62,733 nucleotides of DNA from an uncultured Mycoplasmatota bacterium (GCA_900549325.1 UROI01000003.1:1-62733), one strand, 5' to 3'. Positions 33,152 through 44,256 are shown, counted from the stretch's first letter. A program made the numbers and translations. Notes: generated by a model from the sequence alone, not told the origin.

Positions 33152-34420
33152 CTATCTTGTTTTACCGTACCCATTATTTATGGTTTTTTCCTTCAAGGTT
33201 TCACGCACTTTATTAAATTTAGATACAGAAGAATAGATTCTATAGTAATACACTTTTAACTCTGTTATATTTTGTATGCTTAAACTTTCTCCACCTTCTT
33301 CTAGAATCTTTTCTATCATTCTTAATTGTTCTTTTGCAGAAAAAATACAACATAGTTCTAGTTTTGAGTTATTTGTTTTTTTCTCTCTAATTTCTTTAGT
33401 CGTTCCCTTAGCTTGTTTAAAAATGCTTCTTATATTGTAGACATCTCCAATTCCATTTGTAATATCGTTAGTTGATTGTAATGTTTCTGGTTTATATAGC
33501 CTCTTCGCATTATCAGAATTAAAGAAGCCCATTTGAGCATAATTATCTCTTCCACATTTCTTTGATAGTCTATTTAATAAAAAGGTATCTGCTTTCCAAT
33601 TATTGTTTGCTTTAGGTCTAGCGTTTGTGCAAATTGCGGATATTTCACTTAGTATACCAAAATTTTGAAATAAGAAATTTTTATATTTTATTTTTTCATA
33701 GTTAAAAATAGGATTCTCTTTTTGTATCCTAGTTATTACTTCTAATGGTGTTTCGCCATTTATTTTTTCTCCATCATTCATTAACATCTGTAATATTTTA
33801 AAAATAGTTATGTTTCTTTCTTTTAATATATGTTCTAAATTTCTTTTTTCTATTCCTAAAAGATGGCAAATATTTTCTTCATATATCTCAAAATTATATG
33901 TTGATTTTCCAGCTTTTAAAGAAGTTAACTTATTTCTATAGTTTTCTACAAATATATAATAAGAGTATCGTATCCATTTTGATATTTCTTCCATATCTTC
34001 GTTTGAACAAACTTTCGGTGGGAGAAAAGCTTTCTCTTTTTCTGCTAGTGAAATATCTTTTATTTTACCTTCTTCTTTTTCAATTATATATTTTTCTCCC
34101 GTGTCATATATAAGCCTTTCTAGAATATCATACTCCTTATCTATTTGTTCTATTTTTTTTCGTATTTTTTCTATGTCTTCATCAGCAGAAGTTTCTTCCA
34201 ATTTGTTTAATTCATATAAATAATAGCTTCCATAGTCCGCTAAAAAATTTAATATGGTATCTATGCTATACATATCTTCTATTGTGCTTTCTTGCTCTCC
34301 GCAATATTTTAATATTAGTTCTTCTTTTGTCTTTCCTGTAATCTTGCTAAAATCTTTGAAATAACTTTCAAATTTTTCTTGTAAGTACGCTGCATATTCT
34401 CTTCTACTTGATAATCTCAT
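33152..34420 (-). CDS. Hypothetical protein, possibly PBECR4-like, in accessory region
   Basis: 422 aa from the chosen ATG 34420, which has ATGGAGGCG as SD; an ATG at 34432 overlaps that SD. The N-terminal 1-130 is helical with an acidic coiled segment (EDIEKIRKKIEQIDKEYD). In the middle, YNFEIYEENICHLLGIEK and the later NFLFQNFGILSEISAICTNA, WKADTFLLNRLSKK and YAQMGFFNSD resemble phage-type PBECR nuclease domains (YxFH-HLxGL pattern), but only loosely. There is no membrane segment and it is single, with its own terminator. Function unknown; neighbours (toxin-antitoxin pair) suggest a mobile or defence origin. Confidence 0.5.
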   Translation of the reverse strand: MRLSSRREYAAYLQEKFESYFKDFSKITGKTKEELILKYCGEQESTIEDMYSIDTILNFLADYGSYYLYELNKLEETSADEDIEKIRKKIEQIDKEYDILERLIYDTGEKYIIEKEEGKIKDISLAEKEKAFLPPKVCSNEDMEEISKWIRYSYYIFVENYRNKLTSLKAGKSTYNFEIYEENICHLLGIEKRNLEHILKERNITIFKILQMLMNDGEKINGETPLEVITRIQKENPIFNYEKIKYKNFLFQNFGILSEISAICTNARPKANNNWKADTFLLNRLSKKCGRDNYAQMGFFNSDNAKRLYKPETLQSTNDITNGIGDVYNIRSIFKQAKGTTKEIREKKTNNSKLELCCIFSAKEQLRMIEKILEEGGESLSIQNITELKVYYYRIYSSVSKFNKVRETLKEKTINNGYGKTR

Positions 34421-34523
34421 TTTCGCCTCCATATTACAATTTTATTATACTATATATTTTTATTTTTTTATACTTTTTTACCTTGAGTTTACACTTTTAT
34501 ATCAACAGCACCTGTGGATATAA

Positions 34524-34550
34524 GAAAAAACTATAGACATAAATCTATAG
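34524..34550 (-). terminator. Intrinsic terminator of the 34651-36691 operon
   Basis: CTATAGA/TCTATAG stem with six T on the minus strand, located beyond element E5. So E5 would be inside the mRNA 3' region. Confidence 0.82.
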
Positions 34551-34620
34551 CTTATATAAATATTTTAATTTTAGAGACTACAGGCTCTAAAATTCTTTTG
34601 AAGGCCCTAGGCTTCAAAAG
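34550..34620 (+). repeat. Double-hairpin element copy E5
   Basis: Box-like GCTTATATAAATATT at 34550. Hairpin 1 34567-34594: AATTTTAGAG, loop ACTACAGG, CTCTAAAATT. Hairpin 2 34595-34620: CTTTTGAAG, loop GCCCTAGG, CTTCAAAAG. Both stems are perfect. It starts 31 bases beyond the stop of the 34651 gene. Confidence 0.88.
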
Positions 34621-34650
34621 TAAGTGAGAAACCTTGGGTTCGAACTTTTA

Positions 34651-35223
34651 CTACTTTATACTAAAGTACTTAGTTAAATCTTTAATTACTCTTTTATGAT
34701 AGAATACTAAGAGAATTATTAAACTTAATAGACCTACTCCTCCTAAAACAATGATAGGCCAGTTTAATTCTACTACTTTAGTTAAAGCTAATATACAAAA
34801 TATTATGGCCCCAATGGCAGTAAAGAATAATGGAATAAATTTCTTTCTTTGTAATTTGAATTCAGATAGAAATATTATTAACTGAAATATTATAATACTA
34901 AAGAGAATTATATTAATTACAAAGTATGAGAAACTAGTTTCTTCAATGATATCTATCATGTATAAATAAGCACATACTATCATTACTACTATTGTTATTC
35001 TTTTTATTAGAGTATTATCTATTAATGGTTTATTTAATATAGCAAAATAGAATATTATTTCTCCTCCTAGTACATAAAACATCCACTTTTTACCTCCTAG
35101 TGAGAGGTTTACTATAGTACAAGTTATTATAGATATTAAAAATATTATTAACATTATCTTTCTAAATATTAAGAATTTGTTTACTTCTTTTTTTAGCCTT
35201 GGATAATTATTTTCTACTTTCAT
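34651..35223 (-). CDS. Six-segment membrane protein (DUF6320-like)
   Basis: About 190 aa with six hydrophobic segments between residues 18 and 180 and a basic C-terminal end (HKRVIKDLTKYFSIK). ATG 35223 is used because GGAAGTGAAG precedes it; an ATG at 35238 overlaps that SD. The gene overlaps the end of the acetyltransferase-like gene upstream by 17 bases. I recall this pair (DUF6320 plus alcohol-acetyltransferase-like protein) in Bacillota. Function unknown, probably in making or exporting an acylated envelope molecule. Confidence 0.65.
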   Translation of the reverse strand: MKVENNYPRLKKEVNKFLIFRKIMLIIFLISIITCTIVNLSLGGKKWMFYVLGGEIIFYFAILNKPLIDNTLIKRITIVVMIVCAYLYMIDIIEETSFSYFVINIILFSIIIFQLIIFLSEFKLQRKKFIPLFFTAIGAIIFCILALTKVVELNWPIIVLGGVGLLSLIILLVFYHKRVIKDLTKYFSIK

Positions 35224-36691
35224 AGTCTTCACTTCCATATACTTTTACTTTGATATCATTTTGAGTTAATATGTTATATATACTGTTTTCTACTGATGTA
35301 TTTGTAGTTAATTTACTTATTGATAATGTTAAAATATTATTACACGTTATAATAGAAAATGAGGCTCTATTTGTAATAGCGGTTCCTAAGACAAAATCCA
35401 TCTTTTCTACTTCTTTTTGTATTTCTTTTGGTAATTTTATATTACCTAGATTGGATAATACTGTAGTTTGAGATTTATCACCAGCATAACCATATATTAA
35501 TTTAGCTACTGGTCTTTTTATAAATAGTGGAATGAATTTTAAATACTTTATTAAATTATCTGTATATTTTAATAATTCATCTAAGTTATCTTTAGTATTT
35601 TTTTCTCTTAATTGTCTTTGTACTTCAAGTAAAGTACTATCTAAATCTTTTACATCCTCTCTTGGAATATTTATGGATACATATAATGAGAAGTTTCTTA
35701 ATGTTTTAGAGGGATAGTATTTACGCATATTTACTGGTACTTGTATTTTTATTAGTCCTTTTTTTGATGTTGAATATGATATTGTTAGAAATAAAATACT
35801 TAACATTAGTTCTGTTATAGTGGCATTCTTTTCTTTAGATAGTTTTTTTATATCATTTAAATCTATATCAAAATGTAATATCTGACATGGTCTAACGCTT
35901 GATTTTTTTCCATCTATTTGAATAGCCTTTTTCTCTATTAGACTTTGTGATTTTATCTTTGAAACTTTTCCTTTAAATTCATCTTTTGTTTCTTCTTCTT
36001 TAGGTCTTTCATTTATATCTAATACATAATTATTGGTACCTTGTATTCCTTTTAATAATTTTAGATAAGTAGCCACTAGTGTGGATAGAAATATGGTAGC
36101 TCCTGTTCCATCTGTTAGGGTATGAAAGCATTCTATACTTATTCTATTTTTATAGTATAGTGATTTAAATGATTGTTTACCTATGTTTGATACATTTATA
36201 TATGAACATGGTAATTTTTTTTCTTCATGGATATGGAATCTTTTCTTTATCCCATCTAAATAGTGCCAAAAGAAGCCTCTTCTTACTGATGTTCTAAAGG
36301 TAGGAAATCTTTTCATAGTAAATAATAAAGCTATTTGATATATCTCTGGTATGATATCTTCTTTTAAATAACATGATACTCTATAGACACTCATAAGATT
36401 ATCTCTCATTGATAATGGATATATTTTAGCGGCACTATCTAATGGATACCAGTTTTCTGGTTCTTTTTGATAAATGTCTCCAAGGTTATCTATGGATAAT
36501 ATTTTAAGAGTTTCTTCAAGTGGTTTACCATTTTTTATATAGTACTCTATGGCCTTCTCAAAGTCTTCATTTATTTTTATGGTTTCTTTTTTTGTTAGAG
36601 ATATATTATTATTTAGATTGGTGAAATATTCTTTTATTATTTTTTCTTCTTCTAGATTAAAGTTCTTGTAAAAGGTTCTTCTTTGTTTCAA
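35207..36691 (-). CDS. Alcohol acetyltransferase/condensation-domain-like acyltransferase
   Basis: 494 aa from TTG 36691, which follows GGAAGTGAT at a good distance. ECFHTLTDGTGATIFLSTL (about residue 205) is the HxxxDG-type active-site motif of the BAHD/condensation superfamily. The second half has PVNMRKYYPSKTLRNFSLYV and SNLGNIKLP, which correspond to the usual NxxGxxxP-type solvent-channel region. It should transfer an acyl group from a thioester to an alcohol or amine; the substrate is unknown. TATAAT just upstream (near 36710) and overlap with the membrane-protein gene support a two-gene operon behind metK. Confidence 0.7.
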   Translation of the reverse strand: MKQRRTFYKNFNLEEEKIIKEYFTNLNNNISLTKKETIKINEDFEKAIEYYIKNGKPLEETLKILSIDNLGDIYQKEPENWYPLDSAAKIYPLSMRDNLMSVYRVSCYLKEDIIPEIYQIALLFTMKRFPTFRTSVRRGFFWHYLDGIKKRFHIHEEKKLPCSYINVSNIGKQSFKSLYYKNRISIECFHTLTDGTGATIFLSTLVATYLKLLKGIQGTNNYVLDINERPKEEETKDEFKGKVSKIKSQSLIEKKAIQIDGKKSSVRPCQILHFDIDLNDIKKLSKEKNATITELMLSILFLTISYSTSKKGLIKIQVPVNMRKYYPSKTLRNFSLYVSINIPREDVKDLDSTLLEVQRQLREKNTKDNLDELLKYTDNLIKYLKFIPLFIKRPVAKLIYGYAGDKSQTTVLSNLGNIKLPKEIQKEVEKMDFVLGTAITNRASFSIITCNNILTLSISKLTTNTSVENSIYNILTQNDIKVKVYGSEDYESRK

Positions 36692-36729
36692 TTTATCACT
36701 TCCATATTTATTATAGCACAATATAGTGA

Positions 36730-37824
36730 TTATTTGTGTACTTTTTCCCATGGACAATCTATATTGGTTCTTCCAAAATGACCATAGGCTGCAAGTGGAT
36801 AATAGATTGGTTTTTGTAAATCTAATTCTTTTATGATATTATCTACACTGAAATTGAAATTGTTATTTACATATTTATATATTTCTTCTTCAGATACTTT
36901 ATTTGTATTAAAGGTATTTATATATAATGATATTGGATAGGCTTTCCCTATAGCATAACTTAGTTCTATTTCACATTTATCAGCATAGCCTTTGGCAACA
37001 ATGTTTTTAGCTACATATCTAGCATAATAGGCTGCACTTCTATCTACTTTAGAAGGATCTTTACTACTGAAACATCCTCCTCCTACTTTACCCATTCCAC
37101 CGTATGTATCACATACTATTTTTCTACCAGTAGTACCGCTATCACCAAAAGAACCTCCTAATGTAAAGCTACCGCTGGTATTGGTTAAGATATTTGTTTT
37201 ATCATCTATTAGATTGCTTGGCACTACTTTATTTATTACTTTTTCTATTATATATTTTCTTAATTCTTTACTAGATACTTCTTTTTTATGCTGAGATGCT
37301 ATAATTATGGTATCTATTCTTTTGGGAATATCATTTTGATATTCTACTGTTACTTCGGTTTTACCATCAGGTAATAAAGGACTATCTTTATCTTCTTTTC
37401 TTACCTTGGTTAAATTATAGGCTAGTTTATTGGCAAGCATTATTGACATAGGCATTAATTCTTTTGTTTCATTAGTGGCATAACCAAACATTATTCCTTG
37501 GTCTCCTGCCATAATGGTATCTTTTTCTACAGCCTTATTTATTTCTTTAGACTGCTTACCTACTTTTACTATTACGTGGTATTCTTCATTATAACCTATA
37601 TCTTTTAGTACTTCTTTGGCTAATTTTTCATAATCTAGTTTAGCCTTGGTACTTGCTTCTCCATATATTAGTATTAAATCATCTTTGATTGTGGCCTCAA
37701 CAGCCATTTTACTAGTTTTATCTTGTCTTAAGGCTTCATCTAAAATGTAATCACTTATTTTATCACATATTTTATCTGGATGTCCTTCAGTTACTGATTC
37801 ACTAGTAAATAAATATTTTTTCAT
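36730..37824 (-). CDS. metK: S-adenosylmethionine synthetase
   Basis: 364 aa, slightly short for MetK (usually 380-400). It starts with TSESVTEGHPDKICDKISD (ATP and metal binding), GDQGIMFGYATNE in the middle, GGSFGDSGTTGRKIV near residue 218 and the late SSKDPSKVDRSAAYYARY. It makes SAM from methionine and ATP, serving for example the DNA and rRNA methylases in this window. Expression is controlled by the SAM riboswitch directly upstream, giving simple feedback. SD AAGGAG before ATG 37824. Confidence 0.97.
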   Translation of the reverse strand: MKKYLFTSESVTEGHPDKICDKISDYILDEALRQDKTSKMAVEATIKDDLILIYGEASTKAKLDYEKLAKEVLKDIGYNEEYHVIVKVGKQSKEINKAVEKDTIMAGDQGIMFGYATNETKELMPMSIMLANKLAYNLTKVRKEDKDSPLLPDGKTEVTVEYQNDIPKRIDTIIIASQHKKEVSSKELRKYIIEKVINKVVPSNLIDDKTNILTNTSGSFTLGGSFGDSGTTGRKIVCDTYGGMGKVGGGCFSSKDPSKVDRSAAYYARYVAKNIVAKGYADKCEIELSYAIGKAYPISLYINTFNTNKVSEEEIYKYVNNNFNFSVDNIIKELDLQKPIYYPLAAYGHFGRTNIDCPWEKVHK

Positions 37825-37851
37825 TATATCACTCCTTCTTTGTTTTTATCA

Positions 37852-37981
37852 AAAAGAAAAAACTCTTGAAAGAGTTTGTAGCTAGCATTATTCTCTTTCA
37901 TCGTTATTAGCTGTACCACCTTACTTTATGCAGGTTGGTATGAGTTCATAGAGCTAATTCTCTCCCTCATTCTTGATAAAA
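37852..37981 (-). promoter_or_regulatory. SAM-I (S-box) riboswitch with terminator upstream of metK
   Basis: Read on the minus strand it starts TTATCAAGAATGAGGGAGAG, then AGCTCTATGAACTCATACCA, ACC, and AAGGTGGTACAGCTAATAAC, then GATGAAAGAG. This follows the S-box order (ATCAAGA, GGGAG, GCYC-ATGAA, CAACC, AAGGTG, GATGAAAGA). A terminator AAACTCTT/AAGAGTTT with T-run (37852-37878) follows, and GAAAGAG of the last helix can pair with CTCTTTC of the terminator. SAM should switch metK off by termination. Confidence 0.85.
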
Positions 37982-37990
37982 TACATTTAT

Positions 37991-38019
37991 ATTATATATT
38001 ATTTTTGATACTTATACAA
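37991..38019 (-). promoter_or_regulatory. metK promoter
   Basis: TTGTAT (38014-38019), a 17-base spacer and TATAAT (37991-37996) on the minus strand, starting transcription at the 5' edge of the riboswitch. Confidence 0.72.
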
Positions 38020-38060
38020 GTAATTTTGTTTATTTTTTTATTATTTAGGTATATATAACT

Positions 38061-38133
38061 GGCTTATATATGATAGATTTTATTTTTAGACTATAGGCTA
38101 AAAATAACACTCTAAGACTACAGGCTTAGAGTG
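38061..38133 (+). repeat. Double-hairpin element copy E6
   Basis: Box GGCTTATATATGATAGAT (38061-38078). Hairpin 1 38080-38107: TTATTTTTAG, loop ACTATAGG, CTAAAAATAA. Hairpin 2 38108-38133: CACTCTAAG, loop ACTACAGG, CTTAGAGTG. All stems are perfect. It begins 11 bases after the stop of the 38144 gene and is one of the cleanest copies. Confidence 0.9.
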
Positions 38134-38143
38134 ATAATATTAA

Positions 38144-38518
38144 TTAATTATATTTTATTTCTTTTATATATGGTTTAGCGGATATTAAACCCATCTTTGG
38201 TATTATAGTTATTGTTACTTCTTTTTTATCTTCAGATAACTCTATATTTTCAATTACATCTTTTTCAGTACTTATTATTTTTATTTCATGCATACTTAAA
38301 GTACTACTGGTAGTTAATGATGAATTATTAGATAATGTACCTAGCTTAGTATCATCTATGTATACATCAAATGGTATAGCAAAACCTAACATTTTCTTTT
38401 CTCTTACTATAGTTATCTTTCCAATATTATTTTCATTATTTAATGGAGTTTCTTTACCACAATGAGGACAGAATTTGGCTCCTAAATCTAATTTACATCC
38501 ACAATTTAAACATATCAT
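38144..38518 (-). CDS. Zinc-ribbon protein, unknown function
   Basis: 124 aa from ATG 38518 (SD GGAAGTG; a GTG at 38527 overlaps it). CLNCGCKLDLGAKFCPHCGK is a four-cysteine zinc ribbon. The rest is a beta-rich domain with IPFDVYIDDTKLGTL and SMHEIKII, like PEGA-type surface or carrier domains. No membrane segment. It shares a divergent promoter region with the HerA-like ATPase gene. Function unknown. Confidence 0.65.
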   Translation of the reverse strand: MICLNCGCKLDLGAKFCPHCGKETPLNNENNIGKITIVREKKMLGFAIPFDVYIDDTKLGTLSNNSSLTTSSTLSMHEIKIISTEKDVIENIELSEDKKEVTITIIPKMGLISAKPYIKEIKYN

Positions 38519-38630
38519 ATTAAACACTTCCTATCTACATACTTATATTAACATAAGTATATTTTTTTTGCAATTTTATTATATACTTTTTTGTACTTAT
38601 GTGATAAAATTATACTAGGAGAAGAAGAAT

Positions 38631-40394
38631 ATGTTAGGGAAGATTATTGCTATTAATGAAAATGTTGTATCTGTTAAATTAGAAGTTAATGTCTATGATT
38701 TTGATGGTTTAATAGGTAAGAATGTTACTTTTAAAGATGAAAATATTACTAGTATTGGAGAAGTTACTGCTATTGGTAATGGTATTATGCAGGCTATTTT
38801 GGTTGGTGAAATTAAAGATGGTAAATTTTTATATGGAGATATTTCTAAGCCTTCCTTTAAGGCTATATGTTATTTGATTGATAATGCTACTTTGGATATT
38901 GTTCTAAATAGTGATGCTGCTAATACTATTAAACTTGGTAAATCTTATATATATCCTGATTATGATATTAAACTTGATGTTGGTAATTTCTTTTCTAATC
39001 ATTTTGCTATACTAGGTAATTCTGGTAGTGGTAAATCTTATTTGGTTGCTAAGATACTACAGGGAATCTTCTATCAGTGTAAGACTCTTCCGTTTTATTC
39101 TAATATTTTCTTATTTGATGCTTATGGTGAATATCAAAGAGCCTTCTCGAGAATACACGAGGTTAATGAAAATATTAATTATAAAGTATATACTACAGAT
39201 TTAAATAGTACGGAGTTTGAAATACTTACTTATCCTTTTTGGCTTTTAGGAGTAGATGATTTATGTTTACTTATGGGTGTTACTTCTAGAGAACAGATTC
39301 CAATAGTAGAAAAGACTTTGAAGTTAGTTAGTTATTTTTCTAGAGATGAAAATGAAGTTATTAATCAGAAGAATGATATTATTGCTAGATGTTTACTTGA
39401 TATATTGTTTTCTGGTAAGGCTCCTAGTATGATAAGAAATAAAGTTGTATCTATTCTTACTAAGTTTAGTACTAGTAATTTGAATCTTGAGGTTAAACTT
39501 GAAAAAGGTGGATGGGCTAGAACTATAAGACAATGTTTATTTGTAGAACAAGGTGGAGAGTTTGCGGATGTTGAACTTGTTATTGAGTATTTAGAGAGTT
39601 TATGTCTAGATAACTTTGAACTTTCTTTACCTAATGGTGAATTTATGTATTCTATGAAAGATTTTAGTACAGCTTTAGAGTTTGCTCTTATATCTGAGGG
39701 GGCTCTTAATAGTGATACTGCCTTTGAACTTGGTAATGCTCTTAAAGTTAGATTTAATAATCTTATGAATAGTGATTATTCTAGATATTTTGATTATAAT
39801 GGTTATATTAATAGAGAGGGATATATTAATTTACTTCTTACTTGTAATAATGGTAGAAAGGCACAGATTGTTAACTTTAATATTAATTATGTTGATGATA
39901 GATTTGCTAAAAACTTAGTTAAGATTTATTCTAAACTTTTGTTTGATTATATTGTATCTTTAAATCAAAGAGCTACGATGCCATTTCATATTGTACTTGA
40001 AGAGGCTCATAGATATGTACAGAATGATAGTGATGTTATGATTCTTGGTTATAATATATTTGAGAGAATTACTAAAGAAGGTAGAAAGTATGGTTTACTA
40101 CTTGGAATTGTTTCACAGAGGCCTTCTGAATTATCAGAAACTACGATATCACAGTGTAGTAATTTCTTAGTATTTAAGATGTTCCATCCTAGAGATTTGC
40201 AGTTTATTAAAGATATTATTTCTAGTGCTGATGTTACTTTAACTAATAAGATTAAGACATTACATCCTGGTACTTGTATTATGTTTGGTACTGCTTTTAA
40301 ACTTCCTACGATTGCTATACTTGATAAACCTAATCCTGAACCTCTTAGTCAAAACTGTGATATTAATAAGACTTGGTATCTTAATAATAATTAA
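38631..40394 (+). CDS. HerA-like (DUF87/FtsK-HerA) ATPase
   Basis: 587 aa. An N-terminal beta-barrel HAS-like region (about 1-95) is followed by Walker A FAILGNSGSGKSYLVAKI (about residue 127) and IFLFDAYGEYQRAF. Late motifs are HIVLEEAHRYVQ (Walker B) and GLLLGIVSQRPSELSETTIS (sensor), then FKMFHPRDLQFI. HerA hexamers translocate DNA and usually work with NurA, Sir2 or DUF4297 nucleases, but no such gene is adjacent. It may act in DNA repair (uvrA is next door, convergent) or be an orphan defence ATPase. ATG 38631 has SD AGGAGAAGAA. Confidence 0.85.
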   Translation: MLGKIIAINENVVSVKLEVNVYDFDGLIGKNVTFKDENITSIGEVTAIGNGIMQAILVGEIKDGKFLYGDISKPSFKAICYLIDNATLDIVLNSDAANTIKLGKSYIYPDYDIKLDVGNFFSNHFAILGNSGSGKSYLVAKILQGIFYQCKTLPFYSNIFLFDAYGEYQRAFSRIHEVNENINYKVYTTDLNSTEFEILTYPFWLLGVDDLCLLMGVTSREQIPIVEKTLKLVSYFSRDENEVINQKNDIIARCLLDILFSGKAPSMIRNKVVSILTKFSTSNLNLEVKLEKGGWARTIRQCLFVEQGGEFADVELVIEYLESLCLDNFELSLPNGEFMYSMKDFSTALEFALISEGALNSDTAFELGNALKVRFNNLMNSDYSRYFDYNGYINREGYINLLLTCNNGRKAQIVNFNINYVDDRFAKNLVKIYSKLLFDYIVSLNQRATMPFHIVLEEAHRYVQNDSDVMILGYNIFERITKEGRKYGLLLGIVSQRPSELSETTISQCSNFLVFKMFHPRDLQFIKDIISSADVTLTNKIKTLHPGTCIMFGTAFKLPTIAILDKPNPEPLSQNCDINKTWYLNNN

Positions 40395-40402
40395 TATACA
40401 TA

Positions 40403-40440
40403 AAAAGATAATTCTAAATATGCAGAATTATCTTTTGTTT
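40403..40440. terminator. Intrinsic terminator of the HerA-like gene
   Basis: AAAAGATAATTCT (40403-40415) and AGAATTATCTTTT (40424-40436) form a perfect 13-bp stem. A- and T-runs on both sides make it possibly bidirectional. Confidence 0.9.
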
Positions 40441-40444
40441 ATAT

Positions 40445-40499
40445 CCTCAGAAGCCTAAGGTCTTCTTGAGGCAAATTGGAGCCTGTAGTCTCCAATTTG
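40445..40499 (-). repeat. Double-hairpin element copy E7 (inverted)
   Basis: In element sense (minus): hairpin 1 40499-40472: CAAATTGGAG, loop ACTACAGG, CTCCAATTTG. Hairpin 2 40471-40445: CCTCAAGAAG, loop ACCTTAGG, CTTCTGAGG (one bulge). It starts 51 bases after the stop of the plus-strand HerA-like gene and forms an inverted pair with E8. Confidence 0.88.
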
Positions 40500-40699
40500 A
40501 TTATCTTTGTTGTTGTAGTATAATAATTCTTTGAGTTATTATCTGTTTTTCTAAACTTCAAATAGTCACAAATTGTGACTAGCTCTTTTTCCTATTTTTT
40601 TGTCTTTAACTGGTAACTTTTTGTCACCAATTCTTTTTTGACTTTTTTATTTTTAACTTATACTTTTTTCTCCTATAACATTCATTATTAAACTTTTTT
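40500..40699. other. Gene-free spacer with extra hairpins between E7 and E8
   Basis: Contains TAGTCACAA-A-TTGTGACTA near 40564, followed by a T-run, and TGGTAAC-TTTTT-GTCACCA near 40612, also followed by T. No reading frame. These look like further terminator-like hairpins in a strongly T-rich convergent gap. Confidence 0.55.
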
Positions 40700-40754
40700 T
40701 ATTTTAAAGACTACAGGCTTTAAAATACTTTTTGAAGACCTTAGGCTTCAAAAA
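40700..40754 (+). repeat. Double-hairpin element copy E8
   Basis: Hairpin 1 40700-40727: TATTTTAAAG, loop ACTACAGG, CTTTAAAATA. Hairpin 2 40729-40754: TTTTTGAAG, loop ACCTTAGG, CTTCAAAAA. It lies 45 bases after the uvrA stop; the uvrA terminator T-tract overlaps the last stem. Confidence 0.88.
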
Positions 40755-40783
40755 ACCTCATTAAACTTTTAAGGTTAATGAGG
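40749..40783 (-). terminator. uvrA intrinsic terminator
   Basis: CCTCATTAA/TTAATGAGG stem (40756-40783), followed on the minus strand by TTTTTTG. Confidence 0.92.
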
Positions 40784-40798
40784 TATATATAAATATAA

Positions 40799-43609
<2,811 letters not shown>

Positions 43610-43662
43610 ATACATCGCCTCTTCTTTGGTATTATATCACAATTTTTTAAATTTATAAACAA

Positions 43663-43687
43663 GAAAAAAATGCTAATTAAAGCATTT
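43663..43687 (-). terminator. Terminator of the 43695 gene
   Basis: AAATGCT/AGCATTT stem with seven or more T on the minus strand. Confidence 0.85.
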
Positions 43688-43694
43688 ATATTTA

Positions 43695-44186
43695 TTATAG
43701 TTTTAACTGACCTGGTAAAACTGTTTCAATACCAGCCCAAGGATTATTTACTGTCTTTTCTAATACTTTAGGATGCTCCTCTAGTGATTCTTTTTCATCG
43801 TAAGTTTCATCCATTGATGGTATTACTTGGTCCGCTGAACTTATGGTCTCTTGATGCTCCACTACTGGATGATCTAATCTATCTTGCTCTACAAGTGCTT
43901 TAGCTTCCTCTCTATAAATACTAGCTTCTTTTGGATTTGTAATAATGGAAGGATTGATAACTGGCTCTACCACTGATTTTGGTTGAAGTGCTTCTGATAC
44001 AATGGCATCATTATTATTAGTTACTTGTTCTTGCTTTTTATCTTCATGTAAATCTTTATCGAGTTCTGGTATTTCTATATTAAATTCACTTTCTATAGCT
44101 CTTAGTATACCGAATAAGCCTTCAGAATTTGCAACTTTTCTAATTAAATTTATTCTCTCTGTATCGCTTATTTTTCTATCTTCCAT
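43695..44186 (-). CDS. Hypothetical acidic, low-complexity protein
   Basis: 163 aa from ATG 44186 (SD AAGGAGGAG; a TTG at 44204 overlaps it). The N-terminal 1-45 is helical (RKISDTERINLIRKVANSE, LFGILRAIES), followed by a long disordered Glu/Pro-rich region and a C-terminal NPWAGIETVLPGQLKL. No family recognised. It lies downstream of sigH with a 70-base gap. The disordered part resembles the 45976 gene product in style but not in sequence. Confidence 0.55.
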   Translation of the reverse strand: MEDRKISDTERINLIRKVANSEGLFGILRAIESEFNIEIPELDKDLHEDKKQEQVTNNNDAIVSEALQPKSVVEPVINPSIITNPKEASIYREEAKALVEQDRLDHPVVEHQETISSADQVIPSMDETYDEKESLEEHPKVLEKTVNNPWAGIETVLPGQLKL

Positions 44187-44256
44187 AATACTCCTCCTTG
44201 TCAAGTATAGTATATAGTAATTTTATTAAAAAGTAAATGTTTTTTTATCTACATTT

